38,721 nt of DNA from positions 1-38,721 of the forward strand of contig JAHHQP010000020.1 of assembly GCA_020026355.1 (NCBI GenBank). Reading direction: 5' to 3'. The notes under the pieces are model-generated. The model saw nothing but the letters and a program-made list of their open reading frames with translations. It did not search any database and was not told the origin of the DNA. The number at the start of each line of letters is the position of its first letter. Within the stretch, counting starts at the first letter, position 1. This DNA is from Bacteroidales bacterium. Lineage in GTDB: Bacteria > Bacteroidota > Bacteroidia > Bacteroidales > UBA932. Positions 16,152-23,784 of this stretch are shown here, in pieces. The translations under genes were made by a program, and so were the position numbers.

Positions 16152-17162
16152 ATGAAAAAAATCCTGAAAGAATGGATGCTGCCGATCGCAATGCTTGCAG
16201 GAATGCTCAGTTATCTGGTATATTATGGCATTCCTGCTCTGCATCCTGCTGGACCGGTTCTGTCCAGAATCATCGGAGTCGTGCAACCGCTCCTCATTTT
16301 CCTCATGCTTTTCCTATCTTTCTCCAAGATCAGGCCGAGAGATATCAGACTGCATAGATGGCATCTGTGGCTGCTGCTCATCCAAGGTGGATTATTCTGT
16401 CTGGGTGGCGCGGCCATTCTGTTTTCTGTCCCGCAGGTCGTGACAGCCGGCGATGCCCGGACCCGCATCCTGATCGAATGCGCGATGATCTGCTTCATCT
16501 GCCCGACCGCGACCGCTTCCGCAGTCGTCACGGGTAAGCTCAAGGGAGATATGGCAGGAATCACGACCTACATCATTCTCATCAACCTTCTGACTTCCGT
16601 ACTGGTTCCGTTGGTCATCCCGATGATCAATCCTTCCGATACCCGAACGTTCACCGAGGCATTCAGCCTGATCGTCGCGAAAATCTTCCCGTTGCTGATC
16701 TTCCCGTGCCTGGCCGCCTGGCTGGTCCGCTATCTGCTTCCGAGAGTGCACCGCAGGATCCAGAAATATCCGGATCTGGCCTTCCATCTCTGGGCTGTGG
16801 CATTGACCTTGGCGATCTGCGTGACGACCAGGGCTTTGGTACATAGTGACCTGTCTTTCACGGACATTCTCCTGATGGCGCTGATCTCATTGACCTGCTG
16901 TGCCTTCCAATTCTGGATGGGACGCAAGATCGGCAGGTGGAAAGCCCATAAGAATCAGGAACATGCGACGGAAATCACTGCCGGACAAGCTCTTGGACAG
17001 AAGAATACGGTGTTCGCGATCTGGATGGGGCTTACCTTCATGACTCCGGTAACGGCAGTCGTCGGCGGTTTCTACAGTATCTGGCACAATCTGTGGAATT
17101 CCTGGGAACTCCGAAAGGCGGCACGTGCCGAAGAAACAGAAAAAACAGAGGTTGCTTCCTGA
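16152..17162 (+). CDS. BASS-like (bile acid:sodium symporter superfamily) membrane transporter
   Basis: A 336-residue protein with about nine or ten hydrophobic segments. The order of short helices, the CFICPTATASAVVTGKLKG segment (near residues 110-130) and the late LGQKNTVFAIWMGLTFMTP region recall the two crossover motifs of BASS carriers, in which Pro/Gly-rich breaks bind sodium. The match is looser than for the second BASS gene at 22811, and the substrate is unknown. The start MKKILKEW at 16152 is preferred over an upstream GTG at 16131 that falls on a promoter-like box. The C-terminal tail is charged (KAARAEETEKTEVAS), and its codons form part of the terminator stem that follows. Confidence 0.72.
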   Translation: MKKILKEWMLPIAMLAGMLSYLVYYGIPALHPAGPVLSRIIGVVQPLLIFLMLFLSFSKIRPRDIRLHRWHLWLLLIQGGLFCLGGAAILFSVPQVVTAGDARTRILIECAMICFICPTATASAVVTGKLKGDMAGITTYIILINLLTSVLVPLVIPMINPSDTRTFTEAFSLIVAKIFPLLIFPCLAAWLVRYLLPRVHRRIQKYPDLAFHLWAVALTLAICVTTRALVHSDLSFTDILLMALISLTCCAFQFWMGRKIGRWKAHKNQEHATEITAGQALGQKNTVFAIWMGLTFMTPVTAVVGGFYSIWHNLWNSWELRKAARAEETEKTEVAS

Positions 17163-17184
17163 CAGCAACCTCTGTTTTTTCTGT
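17136..17184. terminator. Bidirectional intrinsic terminator with a 21-base perfect stem
   Basis: The arms 17136-17156 and 17164-17184 are perfect reverse complements (21 bases each) around a 7-base loop. The outer part is an A-run on one side and a T-run on the other, so it works as a terminator in both directions. It lies between the convergent BASS-like gene and maeB. It overlaps the last eight sense codons and the stop of the former and ends 13 bases before the maeB stop. Confidence 0.9.
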
Positions 17185-17197
17185 TCAAGCCTATCGG

Positions 17198-19489
17198 CTA
17201 TTTGCAGCATTTTCCCATCTTCTTCAGAACGATCGCATCGATCGCGGCAATCGCCGTGATGTTCACGATGTCCCTGACGGAACTCTCGATATCGGTGAAG
17301 TGGATCGGTTTGTTCAACCCCATCTGGATCGGTCCGATCAGTTCTACATCGCTCATGGCCTGGATCAGCTTGTAAGCGGAGTTCGCAGAGCTGAGGTTCG
17401 GGAAGACCAAGGTATTCACGGTCTTGCCGGCCAGCTTGGAGAACGGGTACTTGCGGTCACGGAGTTTCGTGTCGAGCGCGAAGTTCACCTGCATCTCACC
17501 GTCGATGACCATATCCGGCCTTTCTTCATGCAGGATATCTACAGCATCATGTACGGATTTCGGTGAACCGACCGTATCTGCTCCGAAGTTGGAGTAGGAG
17601 ACCATGGCCATGACGGGCTCATGGTTGAAGAATCTGACGGTCACGTCGGCAAGTTTCGCGATATCCACGAGTGCCGAGGTGTCCGGATGTCTGTTGATCA
17701 GGGTATCGGCGATGAAATAGGTTCCTTTCTTGGAATTCAGGATGTGCATCGTACCGAAATGCTTGTAAGGAGGACGGATGCCGATCACTTCCTTGGCGAC
17801 CTTGATGGTGTTGCTGTATTTCGTGTAGGTACCGGTGATGAAGGCATCGGCATCTCCAGTCTCGACCATCATCATACCGAAGTAGTTCGGTTCGAACATT
17901 TTGTCGCAGGCTTCGTCATAGGTCGCTCCTTCACGCGCTCTCTTCTCGGAGAACAGATGGGCGTAACGGTCTCTGCGTGCCGCCTCGTTGTCATGGCGCA
18001 GGTTGATGATCTCGATACCGTCCAGATTCAGTTTCATGGATTCAGCCGCTTTCGCGATTCGTTCGTCGTTACCCAGCAGAATCGGCTTGCAGATGCCTTC
18101 TGCATAGGCTTCTACCGCTGCGCGGATCATGTTCGGGTGGTTTCCTTCAGCGAAGACGACGCGTTGCGGTATCGCTCGTGCCGTGTCGTAGAGCTGACGG
18201 ATCAGTTCTGACTCGTAACCCATGAGTTCCTTCAGATGCTGACGGTAGCCTTCCCAGTCGGTGATTTCCTTACGGGCGACTCCGGAGCTGATGGCGGCTT
18301 TCGCTACGGCGATGGAGACGTCCGTGATCAGACGAGGGTCGACTGGCTTCGGCAGGAAGTAGTCCGGACCGAAAGTGAAGTTGTTCATGCCATACACATT
18401 GTTCACTACGTCAGGCACCGGTTTCTTGGCCAGGTCTGCGATGGCATGGACGGCAGCCAGCTTCATCTCTTCGTTGATCGCCTTGGCTCTTGCGTCAAGC
18501 GCTCCTCTGAAGATGTACGGGAAGCCGATCACATTGTTGATCTGGTTCGGATAGTCGGTACGTCCGGTGGAGATCAGGATGTCCGATCTGGAAGCTTTCG
18601 CATCCTCGTATGAAATTTCCGGCACCGGATTGGCCAGGGCAAACACGATCGGCATGTGATTCATGCTGCGGACCATGTCCTGGGTAAGTACATTTCCCTT
18701 GGAAAGTCCAAGGAAGACATCCGCTCCCTTGATGGCCTCTTCCAAAGTATGGACATCACGGCGATCGGTGGCGAAGAATCGTTTCTGCTCATTGAGGTTT
18801 TCGCGGTCGGAAGTGATCACGCCCTTGCTGTCCAGCATCAGGATGTTCTCTTTTCTGGCACCGAGTGCGAGATAAAGTTTCGTGCAGGAAATGGCAGCGG
18901 CACCGGCACCGTTGACCACGATCTTCACATCTTCGATCTTCTTGCCGGCGACTTCCAGTGCGTTGATCAGACCGGCACTGGAAATGATGGCTGTGCCATG
19001 CTGGTCGTCGTGCATGACAGGAATGTCCAGTTCTGCCTTCAGCCGCTGCTCGATCTCGAAACATTCAGGTGCCTTGATGTCCTCCAGATTGATGCCGCCG
19101 AAGGATGGAGCGATGGCTTTCACGGCCTCGATGAATTTGTCCGGATCTTTTTCATTGACCTCGATGTCGAAGACGTCGATGCCTGCGTAGATCTTGAACA
19201 GCAGCCCTTTTCCTTCCATGACCGGCTTTCCGCTCACGGCTCCGATATCGCCCAGTCCCAGCACGGCGGTACCGTTGGAGATGACTGCGACCAGATTCCC
19301 TTTATCGGTATAGTCGTAGGCACAATCCGGGTTCTTCTCGATTTCGAGACACGGTTCCGCGACACCTGGAGAATAGGCGAGAGACAGGTCTCTCTGCGTA
19401 CTGAACGGTTTGGTCGGAACGACTTCGATTTTTCCCGGTCTGCCCTGTGAATGATAGAGCAGAGCCTCTTCTTTCGTTATCTTGCTCAT
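17198..19489 (-). CDS. maeB: NADP-dependent malic enzyme fused to a phosphotransacetylase domain
   Basis: A 763-residue MaeB-type protein. The malic enzyme part spans about 1-425: TDKGNLVAVISNGTAVLGLG (61-80), catalytic lysine region MEGKGLLFKIYAGIDVFDIE (91-110), metal-binding HDDQHGTA (160-167), and the Rossmann glycines in VVNGAGAAA (191-199). The rest resembles phosphate acetyltransferase; in MaeB proteins this domain is usually regulatory, binding acetyl-CoA, and not catalytic. It oxidatively decarboxylates malate to pyruvate and makes NADPH, which could support lipid synthesis. It is a single-gene unit bounded by the strong terminator downstream and the tRNA-Asp promoter region upstream. 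The protein ends in an unusual Cys-Cys-Lys. Confidence 0.95.
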   Translation of the reverse strand: MSKITKEEALLYHSQGRPGKIEVVPTKPFSTQRDLSLAYSPGVAEPCLEIEKNPDCAYDYTDKGNLVAVISNGTAVLGLGDIGAVSGKPVMEGKGLLFKIYAGIDVFDIEVNEKDPDKFIEAVKAIAPSFGGINLEDIKAPECFEIEQRLKAELDIPVMHDDQHGTAIISSAGLINALEVAGKKIEDVKIVVNGAGAAAISCTKLYLALGARKENILMLDSKGVITSDRENLNEQKRFFATDRRDVHTLEEAIKGADVFLGLSKGNVLTQDMVRSMNHMPIVFALANPVPEISYEDAKASRSDILISTGRTDYPNQINNVIGFPYIFRGALDARAKAINEEMKLAAVHAIADLAKKPVPDVVNNVYGMNNFTFGPDYFLPKPVDPRLITDVSIAVAKAAISSGVARKEITDWEGYRQHLKELMGYESELIRQLYDTARAIPQRVVFAEGNHPNMIRAAVEAYAEGICKPILLGNDERIAKAAESMKLNLDGIEIINLRHDNEAARRDRYAHLFSEKRAREGATYDEACDKMFEPNYFGMMMVETGDADAFITGTYTKYSNTIKVAKEVIGIRPPYKHFGTMHILNSKKGTYFIADTLINRHPDTSALVDIAKLADVTVRFFNHEPVMAMVSYSNFGADTVGSPKSVHDAVDILHEERPDMVIDGEMQVNFALDTKLRDRKYPFSKLAGKTVNTLVFPNLSSANSAYKLIQAMSDVELIGPIQMGLNKPIHFTDIESSVRDIVNITAIAAIDAIVLKKMGKCCK

Positions 19490-19526
19490 AATGAATGATT
19501 TATTGTTTCTGTGTTTTTTGCGACCC

Positions 19527-19534
19527 TAAAGATA
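19527..19534 (-). promoter_or_regulatory. Weak candidate -7 box for maeB
   Basis: TATCTTTA on the minus strand matches TAnnTTTG at seven of eight bases and lies 37 bases before the maeB ATG. The region upstream is AT-rich without a clear TTTG at the right distance. Confidence 0.3.
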
Positions 19535-19622
19535 ACAAAAAACAATGAAATGGAGGTATTCTCCATCACATTCTTGAATTTCAGGAAAAAATGAAAAAAA
19601 ATCAGAAAAAGTGTAAATAAAA

Positions 19623-19653
19623 TTTGGAGGGAGAACAAAATGTACTATCTTTG
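19623..19653 (+). promoter_or_regulatory. Promoter of tRNA-Asp (Bacteroidota -33/-7 type)
   Basis: TTTG at 19623-19626, a spacer of exactly 19 bases, then TATCTTTG at 19646-19653: a textbook match to the Bacteroidota housekeeping sigma factor consensus. An A-rich tract immediately upstream (about 19580-19622) could act as an UP-like element. The tRNA begins 41 bases after the box, leaving room for a short 5' leader to be removed by RNase P. Confidence 0.75.
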
Positions 19654-19694
19654 CAATCCCAAACAAGAAAACAAGCCTTGAACTGGAAACTACT

Positions 19695-19768
19695 GGTGCG
19701 GTAGTTCAGCTGGTTAGAATATCGGCCTGTCACGCCGAGGGTCGCGAGTTCGAGTCTCGTCCGCACCG
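19695..19768 (+). tRNA. tRNA-Asp (anticodon GTC)
   Basis: A 74-base cloverleaf. The acceptor stem GGTGCGG (19695-19701) pairs perfectly with CCGCACC (19761-19767), followed by discriminator G. The anticodon stem TCGGC/GCCGA encloses loop CTGTCAC with anticodon GTC at 19729-19731. The T loop carries GTTCGAG. The 3' CCA is not encoded (GCAG follows), so it must be added after transcription. It has its own promoter upstream and a terminator downstream. Confidence 0.97.
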
Positions 19769-19771
19769 CAG

Positions 19772-19802
19772 AAAGCTCTGGATATGCTCCAGAGCTTTTT
19801 TT
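19772..19802 (+). terminator. Intrinsic terminator after tRNA-Asp
   Basis: AAAGCTCTGGA (19772-19782) and TCCAGAGCTTT (19788-19798) are perfect 11-base arms around a five-base loop, and the T-run continues to 19802. It begins three bases after the tRNA 3' end and separates the tRNA from topB. Confidence 0.92.
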
Positions 19803-19814
19803 AATATCTTTCCG

Positions 19815-19846
19815 TTTCGGGAAGTCGCTCAATTTCCTTACATTTG
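19815..19846 (+). promoter_or_regulatory. Candidate promoter of topB
   Basis: TACATTTG at 19839-19846 fits TAnnTTTG. A partial -33 element (TTTC, 19815-19818) stands 20 bases upstream. The ATG follows 22 bases after the box and the unit starts just past the tRNA terminator. Confidence 0.5.
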
Positions 19847-19868
19847 CAGTTCACGAAAAATTGTAGAG

Positions 19869-21827
19869 ATGATAGTTTGTATCGCAGAGAAACCGAGTGT
19901 TGCCAGAGAAATAGCAGACGTGCTGGGGGCCAAGGTGAAGAGGGACGGCTACCTGGAAGGCAACGGCTACCAGGTTACCTGGACTTTCGGACATCTCTGT
20001 ACATTGAAGGAACCTCATGACTATAGTCCGCAATGGAAGATCTGGTCCTATTCGCAGTTGCCGATGATTCCCGAACGATTCGGAATCAAGCTCATCGAGA
20101 ATGAAACCTACAGGCATCAGTTCGAGATCATCCGAAATCTCATGCAGCAGGCGGAACGCATCATCAACTGCGGTGATGCCGGTCAGGAAGGAGAACTGAT
20201 CCAGCGTTGGGTCATGCAGATGGCCGGTGCCAGATGTCCGGTGCAGCGTCTCTGGATCTCTTCATTGACGGAAGACGCGATCCGGGAAGGGTTCCAGCAT
20301 CTGAAAGACCAGTCCGAGTTTCAGGCACTGTACGAGGCCGGCCTGTCCCGGGCAATCGGAGATTGGCTGCTGGGCATGAATGCGACGCGGCTTTACACTT
20401 TACGTTACGGACGCAATCATCAGGTCCTGTCCATCGGACGTGTGCAGACGCCGACCTTGGCCCTGATCGTGAACCGGCAGGCAGAAATCGATCATTTCGT
20501 TCCAGAACCTTACTGGGAACTCAAGACTATATATAGAGGTGTCACTTTCAGCGGCACGAAAGGTAAGTTCAAGGATCAGTCGGAGGGAGAATCCTTTCTG
20601 GCTCAGGTGAAGGACAGTCCTTTCACCGTGACGGATGTCACGGAGAAGAAGGGCAAGGAATTCGCCCCGCGTCTTTTCGACCTGACCTCACTGCAGGTGG
20701 AATGCAACAGAAAGTATGCGTTTACGGCAGAACAGACGCTGAAGGTCATCCAGTCGCTCTACGAGAAGAAAGTGACCACCTATCCGCGTGTCGACACGAC
20801 TTATCTGAGTGACGACATTTATCCGAAGGTACCGAAAACACTGGAAGGTCTGGTCGACTATACGGCCTTGACTGCTCCTTTGAAAGGGAAGAAGCTGCCG
20901 AAAAGCAAGAAAGTCTTCGATAACAGCAAGGTCACGGACCATCATGCCATCATCCCTACGGGGGTCCCTGCCCGTAATCTGACGGAAGAGGAACGGAAGG
21001 TCTATGACCTTGTGGCTCGACGTTTCATCGCGGCTTTCTATCCGAATTGCGAGATTTCCACGACTACGGTCCTTGGTAAGGTAGATCAGATCGATTTCAA
21101 GGTGACGGGTAAGCAGATCCTGAGTCCGGGCTGGAGAGAAGTCTTTGCGCAGGATCGTGCCGATGAGGACGAGAGCGAAGGAGAAAAGGAGGAAGACAAG
21201 GTGCTTCCAGCCTTCGTTGCCGGAGAATCCGGACCCCATGAACCGAGCTTGAAGGAAACCTGGACGACGGCACCGAAACCTTATACGGAAGCCACTCTGC
21301 TCAGAGCTATGGAAACGGCAGGCAAACTGGTGGAGGACGAAGAACTGAAAGATGCGCTCAAGGAAAATGGAATCGGCCGTCCTTCTACCCGTGCCGCAAT
21401 CATCGAAACCTTGTTCAAGCGGAACTATATCCGGAAAGAAAGGAAGAGTCTCTATCCGACCGAAACCGGTAAAGGTCTCATCGGTACGATCAATGAAGAA
21501 CTGCTGAAGAGTGCGGAACTGACCGGTTTATGGGAGAAGAAGCTCCGCATGATCGAAAGAGGAGAGTATGCCGCCCGTGATTTCCTCTCGGAGCTGAAGG
21601 AACTTTCCAGAACCATCGTCATCAATGTCCTGTCCGACGAAAGCGCTTCGACGCTGAATACCGATATCCCTATCTGTCCGAAATGCGGAAAAGGACGGCT
21701 CCTGCGTGGCAAGACCGCCTACGGCTGTTCGGAATACCGGAACGGCTGTGATTTCCGACTCAGCTATGAGGAGTACGGGAAAGGGCTGTCAGACCGCGAC
21801 CTCAAGAAGATCATCGCGGAACTGTAA
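19869..21827 (+). CDS. topB: DNA topoisomerase III (type IA)
   Basis: A 652-residue type IA topoisomerase that relaxes and decatenates DNA by passing single strands. The TOPRIM domain opens with AEKPSVAREIA and holds the acidic motif CGDAGQEGEL (D103, E107, E109). GRVQTPTLALI precedes the active-site region, where TTYPRVDTTY supplies the nucleophilic tyrosine at about residue 305. Next come GIGRPSTRAAII and, near residues 603-628, one four-cysteine zinc motif (CPKCGKG ... CSEYRNGC). Length matches TopB rather than TopA, which has more zinc fingers. topB homologues also occur on conjugative elements, but no mobile genes flank this one. ybaK follows 19 bases later. Confidence 0.93.
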   Translation: MIVCIAEKPSVAREIADVLGAKVKRDGYLEGNGYQVTWTFGHLCTLKEPHDYSPQWKIWSYSQLPMIPERFGIKLIENETYRHQFEIIRNLMQQAERIINCGDAGQEGELIQRWVMQMAGARCPVQRLWISSLTEDAIREGFQHLKDQSEFQALYEAGLSRAIGDWLLGMNATRLYTLRYGRNHQVLSIGRVQTPTLALIVNRQAEIDHFVPEPYWELKTIYRGVTFSGTKGKFKDQSEGESFLAQVKDSPFTVTDVTEKKGKEFAPRLFDLTSLQVECNRKYAFTAEQTLKVIQSLYEKKVTTYPRVDTTYLSDDIYPKVPKTLEGLVDYTALTAPLKGKKLPKSKKVFDNSKVTDHHAIIPTGVPARNLTEEERKVYDLVARRFIAAFYPNCEISTTTVLGKVDQIDFKVTGKQILSPGWREVFAQDRADEDESEGEKEEDKVLPAFVAGESGPHEPSLKETWTTAPKPYTEATLLRAMETAGKLVEDEELKDALKENGIGRPSTRAAIIETLFKRNYIRKERKSLYPTETGKGLIGTINEELLKSAELTGLWEKKLRMIERGEYAARDFLSELKELSRTIVINVLSDESASTLNTDIPICPKCGKGRLLRGKTAYGCSEYRNGCDFRLSYEEYGKGLSDRDLKKIIAEL

Positions 21828-21846
21828 CTGAAAATAAGAAAAGAAC

Positions 21847-22323
21847 ATGAAGATACAGAAAACGAATGCGGCCCGTCTGCTGGACCGCGAAAAGATTCAT
21901 TACGAACTCATCCCGTATGAAGTGGATGAGAACAATCTGGCGGCTACGCATGTCGCAGACCAGTTGGGAGAAGATATTCGTCAGGTTTTCAAGACGCTGG
22001 TCCTGAAAGGGGATAAGACCGGTTATTTCGTATGTGTCATTCCCGGAGATCTGGAGGTGAACCTGAAAGCGGCTGCCAAATGTTCCGGCAACAAGAAATG
22101 TGACCTGATCCCGATGAAGGATCTTCTGGGCGTGACCGGCTATATCCGGGGCGGCTGCACGCCTATCGGGATGAAGAAGACTTTCCCGACCTTCATACAT
22201 GAGACCGTGAAGGAATATGATTACATCTATATCAGTGCAGGAGTGAGAGGATTGCAGATCCGTATCGCTCCGGACGATCTGATCCGTTTCACAGGAGCGG
22301 AAGTCCTGCCGGTAGCGGAGTGA
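21847..22323 (+). CDS. ybaK: Cys-tRNA(Pro)/Cys-tRNA(Cys) deacylase, YbaK family
   Basis: A 158-residue single-domain editing protein of the YbaK/ProX superfamily, which hydrolyses mischarged Cys-tRNA(Pro). Visible family features are the opening KTNAARLLDREKIHYELIPY, VFKTLVLKGDKTGYFVCVIPG and the GYIRGGCTPIGMKK loop, which contains the conserved GG-x-x-P-(I/F)-G signature. It lies 19 bases after topB and is probably co-transcribed. Its stop directly abuts the convergent crcB stop with no base between. Confidence 0.9.
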   Translation: MKIQKTNAARLLDREKIHYELIPYEVDENNLAATHVADQLGEDIRQVFKTLVLKGDKTGYFVCVIPGDLEVNLKAAAKCSGNKKCDLIPMKDLLGVTGYIRGGCTPIGMKKTFPTFIHETVKEYDYIYISAGVRGLQIRIAPDDLIRFTGAEVLPVAE

Positions 22324-22707
22324 TTATCGGCCGAAGACAAGGTGGACCAGAGCATGACCGGCCATCACGGCAAGGATGCCGAGGATGACGCTGCCGCCAG
22401 CATAGGCTGAGAACTGTACCCATTGGTGGTTTTCCAGCAGGCGGAAACTGTCATTGGCGAAGGTCGAGAAAGTGGTGAAGCCTCCGCAGACACCGGTCGT
22501 CAGCATGAGCAGCAGGTGGCTGTTGCCGTCCGGAAGTCTGGAAAAGATACCGTAGCACAGGCCGATCACGAAACAGCCGAGCACATTCACCAGGAAGACG
22601 GCCAGTGGAAATCCGCTGGACGGAGTCTTGATGAACAACAAGAGAAGATAGCGGAGAATTCCTCCGATGAAACTGCCGGCACCGACCAGCAAGATGGAAA
22701 CTAACAT
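22324..22707 (-). CDS. crcB: Fluoride ion channel CrcB (Fluc)
   Basis: A 127-residue protein with four membrane helices. It carries the family signatures GSFIGGILRYLL near the N-terminus, the conserved asparagine in FLVNVLGCFVIG, and GVCGGFTTFSTFAND in helix 3 with the Phe/Thr/Ser residues that line the pore. It exports fluoride as an antiparallel homodimer; a single-copy gene as here suits the dual-topology homodimer. No fluoride riboswitch is recognisable in its short leader. It is divergent from the BASS symporter across about 100 bases. Confidence 0.94.
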   Translation of the reverse strand: MLVSILLVGAGSFIGGILRYLLLLFIKTPSSGFPLAVFLVNVLGCFVIGLCYGIFSRLPDGNSHLLLMLTTGVCGGFTTFSTFANDSFRLLENHQWVQFSAYAGGSVILGILAVMAGHALVHLVFGR

Positions 22708-22740
22708 GATGGTATCTTTGTAATCTGGTTATAGATTCTG

Positions 22741-22748
22741 CAAAAGTA
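22741..22748 (-). promoter_or_regulatory. Candidate -7 box of crcB
   Basis: TACTTTTG on the minus strand fits TAnnTTTG, 33 bases before the crcB ATG. The ATTAATC array begins five bases upstream of it, where the -33 contact would fall; there is no good TTTG. Confidence 0.4.
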
Positions 22749-22752
22749 ATCA

Positions 22753-22785
22753 ATTAATCTTGATTAATGTATTTTATCATTAATC
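22753..22785. promoter_or_regulatory. ATTAATC inverted/direct repeat array between crcB and the BASS symporter
   Basis: Three related sites occur: ATTAATC (22753-22759), GATTAATG (22762-22769) and CATTAATC (22778-22785). The first two form a 7-base inverted repeat with a two-base gap, and the last two form an 8-base inverted repeat with an eight-base gap. The array covers the upstream part of both divergent promoters, as an operator would. The AT-rich content lowers significance. Confidence 0.4.
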
Positions 22786-22810
22786 GGTATAATAATTCGA
22801 AACAATCCGT

Positions 22811-23779
22811 ATGACTCAAGAAACTATCGCACTGATCGACAGCATCCATGTCGATCCGGCCGGAACGACTGTCCTGAACATCGTCTTGGCGTTCATCATG
22901 TTCGGCGTCGCGCTCGGCATCAGACCATCCACCTTCAAGGAGGTTTTCCTGAAACCGAAATCCGTCATCCTGGGTGTTGTCAGCCAGATCGTGCTGCTGC
23001 CGATGCTGACCTTTCTCCTCGCTTTGGCCATGAATCGATGGATCTCGCCGATGATCGCCTTGGGCATGATTCTGGTCGCTTCCTGTCCAGGAGGAAACAT
23101 TTCCAATTTCATGTCTTCCTTATCGAAGGCTAATGCGGAACTGTCCGTTTCCTTGACTGCGATTTCCACGACCTTGGCCGTCGTCATGACTCCAGCGAAT
23201 TTCTCCTTCTGGGGAAGTCTCTATCTTGATTTCGCTGGTAAGCATATGGCCGGTGGTATCCCAGAACTGGTCATCCCGTTCCGGGAGGTCTTCAATACGA
23301 TCGTGGTTCTCCTCGGGATTCCATTGGCACTGGGCATGCTCTGCTCGCATTATCTGCCGGAATTGGCGAAGAAACTGCAGAAACCTCTCCAGGTCCTTTC
23401 GATCGTCTTTTTCTTCGCGATCGTGCTCATTGCCTTCAGCAGCAATGTCGATGCTTTTCTCAAATGTATCAAATATATCTTTCTCATTGTCCTGATCCAC
23501 AACCTGCTTGCCTTAGGTACGGGTTATCTGACCGGTACTGTCTTCAAGCTTCCTTACCGTGACCGCAGGACCTTGACCATCGAGACGGGTATCCAGAATT
23601 CCGGTCTCGGACTGATTCTGCTGTTCAATCCTCAGATCTTCGACGAGACCTGGACCAATGTGGCATTGATGGGCGGAAACGGCGGAATGGTCGTCATTAC
23701 AGCCTGGTGGGGAATTTGGCATGTGATTTCTGGTCTGACGGTATCATTTTTGTTCCGTCACAGTAAGCATAAACATTGA
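22811..23779 (+). CDS. Bile acid:sodium symporter (BASS) family transporter
   Basis: A 322-residue membrane protein with about ten helices and both hallmark motifs: VASCPGGNISNFMS (helix 4 crossover) and TIETGIQNSGLGL (helix 9, E-x-G-x-Q-N sodium site). It would import an organic anion with sodium. BASS proteins carry substrates as varied as bile acids, pyruvate and pantoate, so none can be named. The acyltransferase ATG follows five bases after its stop, suggesting co-transcription. The ATTAATC array lies just upstream. Confidence 0.92.
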   Translation: MTQETIALIDSIHVDPAGTTVLNIVLAFIMFGVALGIRPSTFKEVFLKPKSVILGVVSQIVLLPMLTFLLALAMNRWISPMIALGMILVASCPGGNISNFMSSLSKANAELSVSLTAISTTLAVVMTPANFSFWGSLYLDFAGKHMAGGIPELVIPFREVFNTIVVLLGIPLALGMLCSHYLPELAKKLQKPLQVLSIVFFFAIVLIAFSSNVDAFLKCIKYIFLIVLIHNLLALGTGYLTGTVFKLPYRDRRTLTIETGIQNSGLGLILLFNPQIFDETWTNVALMGGNGGMVVITAWWGIWHVISGLTVSFLFRHSKHKH

Positions 23780-23784
23780 ATGAT

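Noticed and set aside
19602..19832. A 76-codon minus-strand frame over the tRNA-Asp and its terminator
   Set aside because: It is the antisense of a tRNA, promoter and hairpin; such frames are well-known false gene calls.
19695..21827. tRNA-Asp next to topB as a possible integrated element boundary
   Set aside because: topB can ride on conjugative elements, but there is no integrase and no repeated tRNA 3' end in the window, and ybaK, crcB and rmuC nearby are chromosomal housekeeping genes.
22708..22810. Fluoride riboswitch before crcB
   Set aside because: The leader is only about 30 bases and lacks the conserved pseudoknot segments of the crcB motif.
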